In this document: positions 1 through 10,900 of the stretch, one piece after another
Numbering within the stretch: position 1 is the stretch's first letter
Layout of the letters: the number at the start of each line of letters is the position of its first letter
From: Lactifluus volemus
Lineage: Eukaryota > Basidiomycota > Agaricomycetes > Russulales > Russulaceae
NCBI GenBank assembly: GCA_022376515.1
Contig: WTXI01000154.1
Coordinates: 1 to 64,000, forward strand
Length of the DNA: 64,000 bases
Reading direction: 5' to 3'
Notes under the pieces: generated by a model
Told to the model about the DNA's origin: nothing
What the model saw: the letters and a program-made list of their open reading frames with translations, nothing else
Database searches by the model: none
Program-made: the position numbers and the translations under genes

Positions 1-1989
1 TATATGCACAATTTGCGTTTGGGATGCCACGACGGGAGAGATCGCAGCGGGCCCGTTTACTGGACACACCAGTTCGTCAATTCTGTTGCATTTTCGCCGG
101 ACGGCCAGCGCATTGCATCGGCTCGACGACTGCACGATTCGCATGTGGGATGTCGCAACAGGACAAATCGTAACGGACCCATTTACTGGACATACAGATT
201 CGGTCCTTTCTGTTTCATTCTCCCCGGACGGGCGGCACGTCGCATCGGCCTCGCAGGATTGCACAATTCGCGTTTGGGATACCACAATGGGAGGAACCGT
301 AGCGGGCCCGTTTACTGGACACACCAGGCGTCGAATCTGTTGCATTCTCACCAGACGGGCGGTGCATTGCATCGGCCTCGAATGATAGAACGATATGCAT
401 GTGGGATGCTGCAACAGGACAATCGTAGCGGCCGTTTACTGGACACACCGATTCGGTTAGATCTGTTCATTTTCGCCGGACGGACAGCGCATCGCATCGG
501 CCTCGGAGGACCACACAATCCGCGTGTGGGATATCACATCGGGAGAGGCCGTAGCGGGCCCATTTATTGGACACACCAAACATGTCACAAGTGTTGCATT
601 CTCGCCGGACGGGCAACATATCGCATCGGCCTCTGAAGATCGCACGATTTGCTTGTGGGATGCCACAATGGGAGAGATAGCAGCAGGCCCGTTTACCGGA
701 CACGCCGGTTGTGTCAATTCTGTTGCATTCTCGCCGGATGGACGGCGCATTGCATCGGCCTCGATCGACTGCACGATTCGCGTGTGGGACGCCGCAGTAG
801 GACAGATCGTAGCTGATTCGTTTACTGGACACTCCGGTGCGGTCAGATCTATTGCATTCTCGCAAGACGGACAGCGCATCGCATCAGCCTCGGATGATCA
901 CGTGATTTGTATGTGGGATGCCGCGACAGGACAGATCGTAGCGGACCCGTTTACTGGACACACCAGTTCGGTCACATCCGTTGCATTCTCGCCGGACGGA
1001 CACCGCGTTGCATCGTGCTCAGATGATCGTACGATTCGTGTGTGGGATGCCGCAACAGGGCAAGTCGTAGCGGACACGTTCACTGGACATGGTTGGGTCA
1101 AGTCTCTTGCACTGGCATTCTCGCCGGACGGGCGGCACATTGCATCGGCTTCTGTTGATCGCACGATTCGCATTTGGGATGCCACAACAGGAAGGGTCAT
1201 AGCGGGCCCGTTTACTGGACACACTCACTAGTCAGATCTGTTGCATTCTCGCCGGATGGGCGGTTCATTGCATCATCCTCGGCAGATCGTACGATTCGTG
1301 TGTGGGATGTTGCAACAGGGCAAGTCGTAGCGGGCCCGTTTGCTGGACACACCAAACCGGTCAACTCTGTTGCATACTCGCCGGACGGACAGCGCCTCGC
1401 ATCGGCCTCACGCGATGCCACGATTTGCGTGTGGGATATCACAACCGGACAGATCATAGCGGGCCCATTTACTGGCCACACCGGTTCAGTCAACTCTGCT
1501 GCATTCTCGCCGGACGGGAAGCGCATCGCGTCGGCCTCAGCCGATTGTACGATCCGCATGTGGGATGCTGCAACAGGAGAGATGGTAGCGGGGCCGTTTG
1601 CTGGACACAACTCTAATATCAATTCCGTTGAGTTCTCTCTGGACGGGCAGCGAATCGCATCGGCCTCAAGTGATCACACGATTCGCATGTGGGAAGTTAC
1701 AATAGGACAGGTTGGAGCGGGCCAATCTACTGGACACACCTCAGGGATCAGATCTGCGGAGGTTGTACCGAAAGATGCTGACAAAATCCTAGATCAGTCC
1801 CCGATCAATACTGATGGTTGGATATGTGGAGAAGAGAATGAACTTTTTTTATGGATTCCCGAACTTCACAGGCGGTGTCTTTATACACCCAGCACTGTCT
1901 GGATCGCAGGTGGGCATGAGACGCGGCTTGATTTCTCAAAGTTTGCGTATGGAGTAAATTGGACTACAGTCTATGGTTACAATTCATAG
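1..1989 (+). pseudogene. NLR copy 1, 3' part only: WD40 propellers and C-terminal tail, frameshifted
   Basis: The window opens inside the first WD40 blade of a C2-NACHT-WD40 receptor; the N-terminal exons lie to the left of the window. Repeats of about 43 residues run to about 1740, each with the pattern [31 protein letters not shown]. A conserved tail follows (GWICGEENE, FLWIPELHRR, TRLDFSKF) and ends at 1989. The reading frame changes several times, for example near 118, 328, 421-430 and 1228, always by about one base relative to the copy at 11057-13354. Between 524 and 1231 the frame is open over several blades. Several lost bases fall in codons that vary between copies, so true gene death and consensus error cannot be separated here. 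An AATAAA follows the stop at 2052-2057, and the S28 gene ends tail-to-tail 405 bases downstream. Confidence 0.85.
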
Positions 1990-2051
1990 AAATAGAATCG
2001 GTTGTACACTTTTGATTTATTTTTCTATAGTCATTCCCTCTATCGGATACT

Positions 2052-2057
2052 AATAAA
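2052..2057 (+). terminator. AATAAA polyadenylation-like signal after NLR copy 1
   Basis: AATAAA sits 63 bases after the stop codon inside a block (ACTAATAAATAA) kept behind every NLR copy, for example at 13419-13424. It lies in the roughly 400-base convergent gap shared with the minus-strand S28 gene. Poly(A) function is inferred from motif and position only. Confidence 0.4.
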
Positions 2058-2394
2058 TAATCGCGGACAGTCAGGTTAAGACTGATGAATCAATTGAGGG
2101 TCCATCGAACGCGTGTTTGCCAAGACTCACGTGCCCTGATACTGGTAACGTGACACGGTCATGTGACTATTGTGCCTTCAAATTTCAAAAAGAGATCCTC
2201 GACAAGAAAGAAAAGTCAAAATCGACTTTCTAATGGTTTTTCGGGACTTGTAAGCAGTTGAAAGGTGCACAGAAGCGAATCAATTATTTGTAGGATTGCT
2301 GATCTCGGCGCGAGAACTAGCAGAGTAGGATGTTATTTTCGATTGCTGCGCTGCTCTGAACTAAAGAGCAACGAAACGTTACATATCAAGCAAA

Positions 2395-4641
2395 TCATAC
2401 GATTGCCTCGTCAAAGGGGTCTTCCCAGTCCTCCAACCATGCTTTGACAAACTCAGCCATCTCACTATGAATTTGCCCAATTTTCTTGGGTTCCCTTTCG
2501 CCCTCCTGAAGCCCGTTCTCGTCCCAGTGGTGGACACCACCTAGCAGCGTGTCATTCCACAGTTTTATCTCACCAAGTGAAAAAACTAAGACACACCAGG
2601 AATAATTTTGAATGGCCTAACACTGTGTCCTCACGTTCCTCCGCGCCGCCGTAAGCGCTATGTGGCGTGTATGGCCGCCACGGATCAACTGCAAACCCAT
2701 CCGTAGTCAGCATCGCCGGACCCATTCAAGAAAGGGGTAGAAGGATGAATATACGTACATTCACCGTCAATAAATGCTAACCTATCAGCGCGATGTGGTA
2801 ATCGCCTAGCACATTTACGGCAGTGACATTTGGCAGTGGAGGCACTTTGTAGTATTCTCCCGGTGGGAACGCCTGCATACATATCTTATGCTCATAGTCG
2901 ATGTCCAATAGGCGCGAGATAATGGTAGGGGTGCCAACTGGTGGCGCGGTCTACAAATGGATGTCAGCATGGGCGGTGATGCGATGACGCGAAGACATAC
3001 AGTCAAGTAGCCCCATTGTGTGCAGTACTGGAACACCCACGGGCGCCAGTCTTGGCTAGATCTGTGGTCTGATACTTTGAATCGTCGTTTGTCCCAAAGC
3101 AATCTTCCACAGTCAAACCCATATCTTGTGGGCAGAGAGCGACAACATTCTTCGCGGCCCCAAAAGCTTTGTGATTCAAGATGTATAAGGGTAAGGTATG
3201 CGTACCTCTCGGATCCACTTGGCGTAATTTAACAGAGCGATGTTAGCTTTCAGTCCTCCTCCAGGAGCACCGTACGCTCCGTGTCTTTCAGGGTCGGCGT
3301 GTCGCCGTTCAGCGTCGCACAGAACTGATCGAATGTCGTCGACTAACAGCAGGATCCCAGTTCTGATCCTCCCATGTGGTCAGTGGATACTGTTCCAGTA
3401 GCACATATTAGTTCCGCCTATGCTATGAAGCAGGTCCGAGACATACCTCGAGCACCGAGCAAAGTCCTTATCTGATTCCAGCTCGCTGAGGCCAAACAGG
3501 CTTTTGAGTCGGCCGCGCAGGGGGCCGATTTTGAGAAGGGAATCAATCATGCTGATGCTATTCACGAGATTGGATGAACAAATTGGGTCCGCGCGAGCCG
3601 GATGACGTCCATGTACTCCCAATTCATGAGCACAGCGTGCGTCACCGCTAGGGGGCGGGAGGAGGTTTAGTATCGTTTATGAAGAATGATTGAATACAAA
3701 AGGTGCGCACCACTCGACGCAATAGCACCAAACACGAGATCAGGATACAGCACTCGCATGTGAGCTGCCCGTGCTCCTGCATATGACCCCTACAAAACAC
3801 GGCATTAACACGGGATGACCACCATCACAGGACGCCGGAGAGGGCACACGAACACCATAGTATATCCATGGTGTCTTTCGGGCCGTAAGGTTCTCGTCGA
3901 TGTTCTCGAATTTGACATTGCGCATAAAATTGGCCGAGTCTTCGAGTGCTTGCTCATTGTTTAGCCACCTACAGCACCATGTAATTGGGAAGCAAGCTGA
4001 ATCAATATAAGGGCACGCGGAGGGGTCGACATGCCATGTGGCAGCGAGACAAGCGCACCTTAGGGAATCAGTCGAAAAGTTTGGACACCCACAGACTTGC
4101 CTGGACTAAATCCCGGTCGCACGTCAGCGCGTGAAAGAGTCTAGACTCAATCCAGGGATACACGTACCATAATATCTATGCTCTAGCACAACTGCGATGC
4201 CGCCTGTCGCACGTGCCAAAATATCCCCAACACCTGTGTCCAAAACGGCAGACGGTCCTCCCCGTTAGTCTCGCCCCCATCGATAACGATGACCGGTGAG
4301 CCATGACGTGGTTTATAGTGTCGTGTGTTGACCCAGAAACGTTGTTGAAACGTCGCGTCGGTGGTGTTGTCAAAGTGATCGAGTGGCTGGGTGAACGTCT
4401 GAACGGAGAACTCGGATGCCGCGACGGCGACAACGAGTGGTGCTTGTAATGTGCTGGCATGCGCCGGCACCTCAGCCCCTTGATCGGGATGCGAGGTTAT
4501 GCCAGCAGCGCGTCGATGGAGATTTTGAAAGTTGACCCCCTGTGCATTATGGAGGACATGCTCGTGAAGGGCATTGCTGCCGCCCGTACCGACGAGCACG
4601 ACAACAAGAGATATCCAAATGATGTGGAAAGCCCACACCAT
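2395..4641 (-). pseudogene. S28 serine peptidase copy 1 (frameshifted)
   Basis: This is a paralogue of the intact S28 gene at 48810-51059, with the same ten-exon plan. Exon 1 starts at ATG 4641 with a hydrophobic leader (WAFHIIWISLVVVLVG) and contains QPLDHFDNTT. The last exon ends ...WLEDWEDPFDEAIV, stop at 2395. Relative to the intact copy it lacks a base near 4243 (CCAAAACGG for CCAAGAACGG), so LPFLDTGVGDI is read as LPFWTQVLGIF. It also lacks bases in the exon around 3050-3060 (DLSEDW region) and near 3260. The frames on either side remain clearly S28, including the GGSYAG serine motif once the intron near 3785-3850 is removed. S28 enzymes cleave after proline near peptide ends (prolyl carboxypeptidase/DPP7 relatives); this copy is not translatable as it stands, subject to the consensus caveat. 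Confidence 0.8.
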
Positions 4642-5479
4642 ACGGTGTGGCCGAGAGAGAAGAGAACGACACCCTCATGAAGGTAAATACTGTACTCCGG
4701 GCGGGGTCCTCCGACGGTCCGACGGTTCGATTTCTTGTGCCAAAGTAACTCGAGGGCTCATATAACGCCCATTAAGCTCAAAGTTGAATAGATTTATTTC
4801 ACCACGGCATTTATAGAACGTAACAATTTGATGCCACCGAATTGATGGCCTAGATCTGCTAATGTTGCTCCGCCTTATACTGCGGCCGTGACTAGACTCG
4901 GGGCATGGCAAGTGGAGAGAATCAGATTGGACAAAGACTAAACAAACAAAGGTCATATATGCTAATACGAGTTACTTGGCACAGCCTTCCACGTCGCGGG
5001 CCACAGGGATGGTGCAATTACAGTGATCTCATTACGACGAGCTGGTGTCGAGAATCAAGTTACAGTATCATATGCTCTCCCTAAATGTAGATTACCTTTT
5101 ATTGAGCTAACAGTTGGATTGATCGCAAAGCAAAGAGAAGACCAGAGCGTACACAGTGACAATCTCTTACTAAGCGCCCAGTTCTACCACTGAGCGGTTG
5201 CGATACCCTCCCAATTTTCCTAACTTCCTCAATTCTTGATGTTTGTCAGGGACTCCTCGGAAATCGCTAGCATACTGTTAGACTTGTTCTCTTAGGCCGC
5301 ATAGCCTGAGAACAGAAGCATAGATGAAGCACAGCGTCCGCAAGTATTAACTATTTAAGCTCTCATATCGGAGACGAGCAAAGTCAACCTACCCATCTAA
5401 ATACTTGTGGCTATCCCAGCCATCCCCCAGCAAAATTATTAAAGTTTTAGAGGAATACCGTACATACCATCCCCAACAT
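4642..5479. other. Spacer between S28 start and proteasome pseudogene, no gene seen
   Basis: This 838-base spacer is repeated in every unit (17306-18117, 28588-29400, 39879-40711). It contains the presumed S28 promoter: on the minus strand a TATA-like GTTATATGAG lies roughly 115 bases before the ATG. No open frame in it is kept between copies, and copies differ by small indels throughout, as expected of non-coding DNA. The homologous stretch in the last unit is interrupted at about 51,500-52,790. Confidence 0.6.
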
Positions 5480-6500
5480 CTATACACCTCGCTCGAGGAT
5501 ACGAAAGTCGACTGGCGTGCCCTCAGCTTCGTGTATGCTGCACGGGCCTAAAACATCAATCGAGGTGTTGTTCGTCGTGAGTTCCTTGTCCTTCTGTAGC
5601 GTCTCGCAGAGCGCGCGCAACCAGGGTCGAATCAAATCTTCCAAGCTGCCGCGAAAACGTTCAGTTCTGGGACAAACGAAACACTTTTTGGTAAGATGAT
5701 GGTCACAAAAGGAAGGTGAGGGGATACGGTACCATCAGCAAAACACTCAAAATGCTTCTCGAAATACGTCTTAATGCTTTGGCTACGGGCACCAATTGCG
5801 ACGGCAAGGTAAGTTACTGTCGCTTGGCCAAGTGCTTGGTGAGAACTTGTATATGCGTGGTCCAATGTGGTCTAGCCCGATGACCAGGACACCGACACCG
5901 TATGGACGTCGGCCATATTCCTGTGTATCCACTTGGGCACCTGCGTGGTTGATCAATACATACATCAGTTGCCACAAAAAAGCCGTGAATTCAGAAAAAT
6001 GGTGAAACGCACTGTCAGCGATGACCGACATGAGGCGATTTTCGGGACGGGCTGGTTGAAGACCATCGTGTATGCCATGGTCTACTGGCGTATAAAGTTG
6101 CTATATTTTGAAATCAAGTTGTCGAGTCTGTGGGTGGGTATTAATGTGAGAAATATAGAACGACGGAAGGAGTACACGTGCATCCGAGGTTAGGCCTGCG
6201 ATCGCAATGCCGACGTGGTCGTCGACGCGGAACATCATTTGCTGGTACTAGGCGGGCTTCTTGAGCGCTGGACAACGTAGGCGTGAGCCAAAGGAATGAG
6301 ACGAAGCGCTGCTGCTGCTACGGGCATGGCACAACACGCACTTTGAGAGAAAGGAGGATTGCATGAGTTTTCAAGCACAGACCGACTGCTCCCGATCCCT
6401 GCTTGACGGAGTGCATACTCCACTTGATGTAATCTGCCTTGGCGCGAGAAGACGGTGTTGTCAGAGTCGGTAGGTGTTATGACGGAAAGGATGAGGGTAG
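5480..6500 (-). pseudogene. Proteasome subunit alpha type-1 (PSMA1/Pre5) pseudogene, copy 1
   Basis: Read on the minus strand, successive fragments match the alpha-1 subunit of the 20S proteasome core in order: DSDNTVFSRQGRLHQVEYAL, VKQGSGAVGL, KTHAILLSLK, DDHVGIAIAGLTSDARVL, MRQQAM-type segment, [41 protein letters not shown]-type segment, NNTSIGVLGP, FRILE. Short introns separate several of these. After QVEYAL the bases run CTCCGTCAAG, where the family has L-E-A-V-K; about five bases are missing and the frame breaks. An in-frame TAG precedes YQQMMF in this copy. The initiator region near 6495 is also damaged. PSMA1 is essential in eukaryotes, so a working copy must exist elsewhere. The recognisable part ends at a TAG at 5480, shortly after FRILE. 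Confidence 0.8.
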
Positions 6501-6779
6501 CGCAAAAGTTCTAATCTCGACAGACGCCGCGCGTCCAATTGAAGTTGACGCGTCTTACTTGGATTCATAATCATTTATTAGTCTCAGTCCTATTCTGCGC
6601 GTATCCAAACTTCTCTGGATATCCTAACCACTATATAGACATCACAAGAGGCCGCTGTATACCGCAGACATGATGTGCAAATCTAGAAATGTTGATGGTG
6701 ATGGGTTTGAACCGCTCGTTTCGCGCGAATTCGAGTTGGCGCGGCCATCATATTCAACTTCATGTCGAATGGAGCGAAT

Positions 6780-7211
6780 GGCTGAGCGTGGAGAAGGTCA
6801 GCGAACGAGCTAGCAGGCGGGTCGTCAGTGAGGCACCGTTTTTGTTCAAGTATCCTCTTCCTGACTGTGCTTTCATTTCACAGGTTTTTTCCTTGTCGAT
6901 TGTGCGCTACAGCACCTTCGCGGACAAATCCCATCCCATTTTCTATCACAATTTTGGTCGACATCATCTACCTTTCATCCGGCCTGTCCAATGCCCTCCT
7001 TTTCTCGAGAACGCGTCCGTTCATGCTCCCGCATGACATACCGATCCCCGGCGCAACAACAGAGACGACTCGCGGCATCGTTACCATCGAGGCCTCGCTC
7101 TGCGAAAGTTTAAATGGAGTAGCCAGGGCCAGAGACTCAGATCATTCGGACTCCCGCGCTGCGAGTCTCCAGGTGATTACAGGCCAGGGGCTGACCCTGG
7201 GAGTGAAATGA
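6780..7211 (+). pseudogene. Fragment resembling the end of a fungal 7TM (GPCR-like) membrane protein, copy 1
   Basis: Two overlapping plus-strand frames join near 6950: one carries SIVRYSTFADKSHPI, the other carries ITILVDIIYLSSGLSNALLF then TRPFMLPHD and a polar tail ending at 7211. A hydrophobic helix followed by a basic TRPxLLP motif is typical of the last transmembrane segment of the large agaricomycete 7TM families. The frame change between the two parts and the lack of upstream helices argue for a remnant. The segment recurs in every unit with the same break. The assignment rests on the look of the motif only; an unrelated membrane protein is possible. Confidence 0.35.
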
Positions 7212-7956
7212 GTGTTCAAGGGCAGAGAAACTTGGGTGTACAGTACGAGTTGACGAATGGATCACTGGCATCGCATCCCTAGACGTCGGATGTGTCTCCT
7301 TAGACATTCATTAAGTTATTACATGCTGTACATTACACATCTACCACTGTATTAAAGTGTGCTGTGATGGACGCTCCCAAGATTTAGCACATTAATCATG
7401 GGGGGACAGGCACGCTCATTTAGATCACCTTGGCTGTAGCGGCAGTGGGATGTGGGTTTTATGATGGGCTGTGGAGTACACAATGTTGTGAGCTAGACAA
7501 AGAGAGTCGAAATAAAGGGAAAACTAAGGGAATCTGCGATAACGTTGGTATGGACAAGATTCGCAAAGCAAGAAACGCAAAAAGAGGTAAAAATAATCGA
7601 CATCCGTAGGTCCACCACTTTGAGATTGTCGTCCTTGTGCAGGGGCCATACTCATCGCCTTCTCTGTTTCGTTCTAATTTTAGATGCACCCCCGAAGGGA
7701 GTGGGTGGCCTTATTAATAAACAAAAGTTTGCACAAGTAATTCATTTGGGTATGAATCATTACCATTTTGGTCTATGTGGCGGCTGCCTCGAGGCGATAC
7801 TCAACCTCTCATCGATCTCATCCTTATCGATCTCTTCTGTAGCCACCAACTTGCAATTCGTATGCAAAATTCTTTCTCTTCCGATGTTCCCGCATTTAAC
7901 CATTTATACAGCCCGAGTCCTTTAACATCTAGAATAACCCACCTCAGCCGCACGAT
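7212..7956. promoter_or_regulatory. Upstream region of NLR copy 2 with TATA-like box
   Basis: This 745-base gene-free stretch is repeated before each NLR. A TATA-like TTTATA lies at 7903-7908, about 49 bases before the ATG at 7957, the same distance as the better TATAAAA box of the CNNM gene (54078). The block ATTTATACAGCCCGAGTCC is unchanged in all four units, which is consistent with a core promoter. No open frame here is conserved between units. Confidence 0.4.
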
Positions 7957-10900
7957 ATGCAAACTACCTCATTTCCACTCCAACTAACCAGTATGTGTCT
8001 TGATATCTCGCTGTCACAACTACTAAATCTCTCTTCTCTGCCAGTCCTCAGAGCACACAATCTCCCACATATCAAGACCATCTCTCGAAAGGAAAGTCGT
8101 TTTTATGTTACTGTGATCGCTGGGGCGAGAACTTGGCATACACGAGCTGTGCGGAGCATGGGGAATCATGTCGAGTGGAACGAGGAGGTCGATGCTTTGT
8201 AAGTACTCTTATACTTTTGCCTCTATTCACCAACTCACTCTCCTGTAGTGCCTTACAACCACATTCTCGTGTTACAATATCTCTGTATGCAAAAAGAGCC
8301 ATACAGAAAGTCACCCTTGTTGGAACAAAGGAAATAGGCTGTGAATCTCAATGCGGTTCGTCTTTTTAGAATTCTTGTTCGTGCGTCTGACTGAGCATCC
8401 AACCTGTAGAGCTCAATATTGTTTTCGGCGGCGCTGATCGACATGGACACCTGACGGAGCAGGCCATGCCCTACATAACGATCACCATGTCAGCAAATCC
8501 GAGTTCGTCTGTGACTGCGTCAGACAATGCCCCAAATCCAAGAATGGCAGATCTGGATAACCCTGTCGCTGAAGAAGGTACTGCGCATTCTATTCATACC
8601 ACGCGACCGACGGCGACTACCACTGCCCTACCTTCTTCATCTCGGATGGGTACCGTTCCCATCGAGAGCGGTACTCCTGTGGGATCGATGCCGGACAACC
8701 AGACGGAGATGTCACATACTCTGGATCGCGCTGGGGAAGCTTTGGATGCGGTAAAGACGTGGAAGACTACCGCTAATAGTATCAAATGGGTGATGGACAC
8801 AGTGAGTCCAATCCTAAAAGTATGCACAAAATATGTTTTCTCCCTACCCTTTGTTAACCTCATTCCGTCCCAGCTGAACCCCTATGCCAGCTTAGCATGG
8901 AGTCTGTTCTCAAAGATCCCCGAGGTATGTGTCCTTACTTGTCGGAGGTCATGGAAGATTCATTCTTTTTTTTGACACTTCGCTACCAGACCTTGCTACA
9001 CCAGTTCCAGCTTGACGATAATGTCCGGACACTACTTGTCGCGATACGGGACGGGTTTGAATTTGCGAAGGACGCGGACGTCTTGACGAGCATTCGGCAG
9101 GGATCTACGCAGGCAAAAGTCCTTGAGGAGATGCTGGAGTCCGTCTCCGAATCAGCCGAATTTATCGAATCGTATGCGAAGGACGTGCAAGTCGGTACGT
9201 CGTCTTGACCAGTTTCGTTTCTTATTAGTAACATGTGATTTCCAGGGAGACGAGTTTTTAAGAATATCGGCGGCCAGCTTGACGACAAGGTCGAGACCTA
9301 CCGCACCACGCTCATCCGACTGCATAAAAAGTTCCTCACATATGCTACTGTCATCGCTGGGGCTGCTGTCCTTCAGATACGAGATGATATGAGATCGCAG
9401 CTAACGAAGACGTCGTACCAGGGATTGGAATCTGGTGCGTGATTCTGGCAAATCGTCGGATCGTCCATCTGACAGGGTGAGCGCAGAATTGAGGACAATA
9501 ATCGGAGAAGCGCCTGTTATAGGAGGCTGGCGATTCAACGATAGGAAGGGCTGTCATCCAGGCACTCGCCAAGACTTTTTGCGCCACATCATTGAATGGG
9601 TCGGGAATCCCAACTCTGAACGTGGCCTCGTTCTCTTCGGCCAGGCAGGCACAGGAAAGTCCTCGATTGCACATGAGGTCGCTCGTCTTTTCGACAACAA
9701 GTGTCTTGGTTCTTACGTCGCATTTCGTCGGAAGGAGGAATCCAAAGACGATGGTTATCATCTCTTCACAACGCTTGCTCGTGATCTCTGCGATCGGTAT
9801 CCTCCGTTCAAACTCGCCCTCGGGGAGGCCGTTATTGGCAATTCGTCTTTTCGTAATACCCGAGATTATCCTAGACTTTTTGAATGGCTCCTTCTTAAAC
9901 CACTCAAGTACCTACAACTCGATGGCACGATCCTTATCGTCATCGATGCGTTGGATGAGAGTGGCATCACGATCGGCAAAAATGGACTACATACATTCCT
10001 TGCCCAACATCTCATCGACCTTCCGCCGAACTTCCGCATATTCATCACTTCGAGGCCGGAGCATGGCATCGAACCTGCGTTCACCAATGCGCAGTCTGTC
10101 CGTATCCTTTACATGAATGATGCCCAAATGGCCGCCGACACGGAGCAAGATATTGGGATTTATCTCCAGAATGAGCTCCCCGAGGAAGTGTTCAAAGAAC
10201 ATGGCTCCAGATTAGCGAAGGGTGCAGAGGGCCTATTTCAGTGGGCTGCAGTTGCATCCGGGTTCATCAATAGCCCTGATAATCTCGGCGTCATCATGAA
10301 AAAGTTCATACAGCGCCTGTTGGGACACTCTCGAGGTCGTACTGGAGGTTTGTTGGATCATTTGTACGAAGAAGTTCTGAAAGAATACTTCAAATCAGAG
10401 GAAGCACAGACACTATTTCGGTCCATCATGGGACAGCTTTTTGCTGCGATCGAGCCCCTCTCCATCCAGTCCTTAATTTCTTTGCGACGGCATGCACCCA
10501 TTGATGATCCCGAGGATTTCGATCCTGTTCCTGTACTTGAAACACTTCGTCGTCTGGGCTCGCTGCTGAGCAACGTGACTTCATCGGATCAAACGCGTCC
10601 CATCCTTCCTCTCCATACCTCATTCCGAGATTTTCTAGTCAATCAGACGAACGACGTGTTCTATGTGGACCTCGCCGACGCCCACCGACAGTTGGCACAT
10701 TCCTGCCTTGGCTTAATGTTAAATAGCCTCAAATTCAATATCTGCAAACTCGAGTCTTCATATCTCGCGAATAGCGACGTCCCAGACCTTGAATCTCGAA
10801 TCGCCGAACACATTCCATCTGGACTATCTTACGCCTGTGTTTACTGGGTCGATCATCTAGCACATTTTTCCTTTGACCAGGATATCTTCAAGAAGGTCCG

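Noticed and set aside
4642..5479. Additional gene between the S28 and proteasome copies
   Set aside because: No frame is kept between the five versions of this spacer, and indels are frequent and not in multiples of three.
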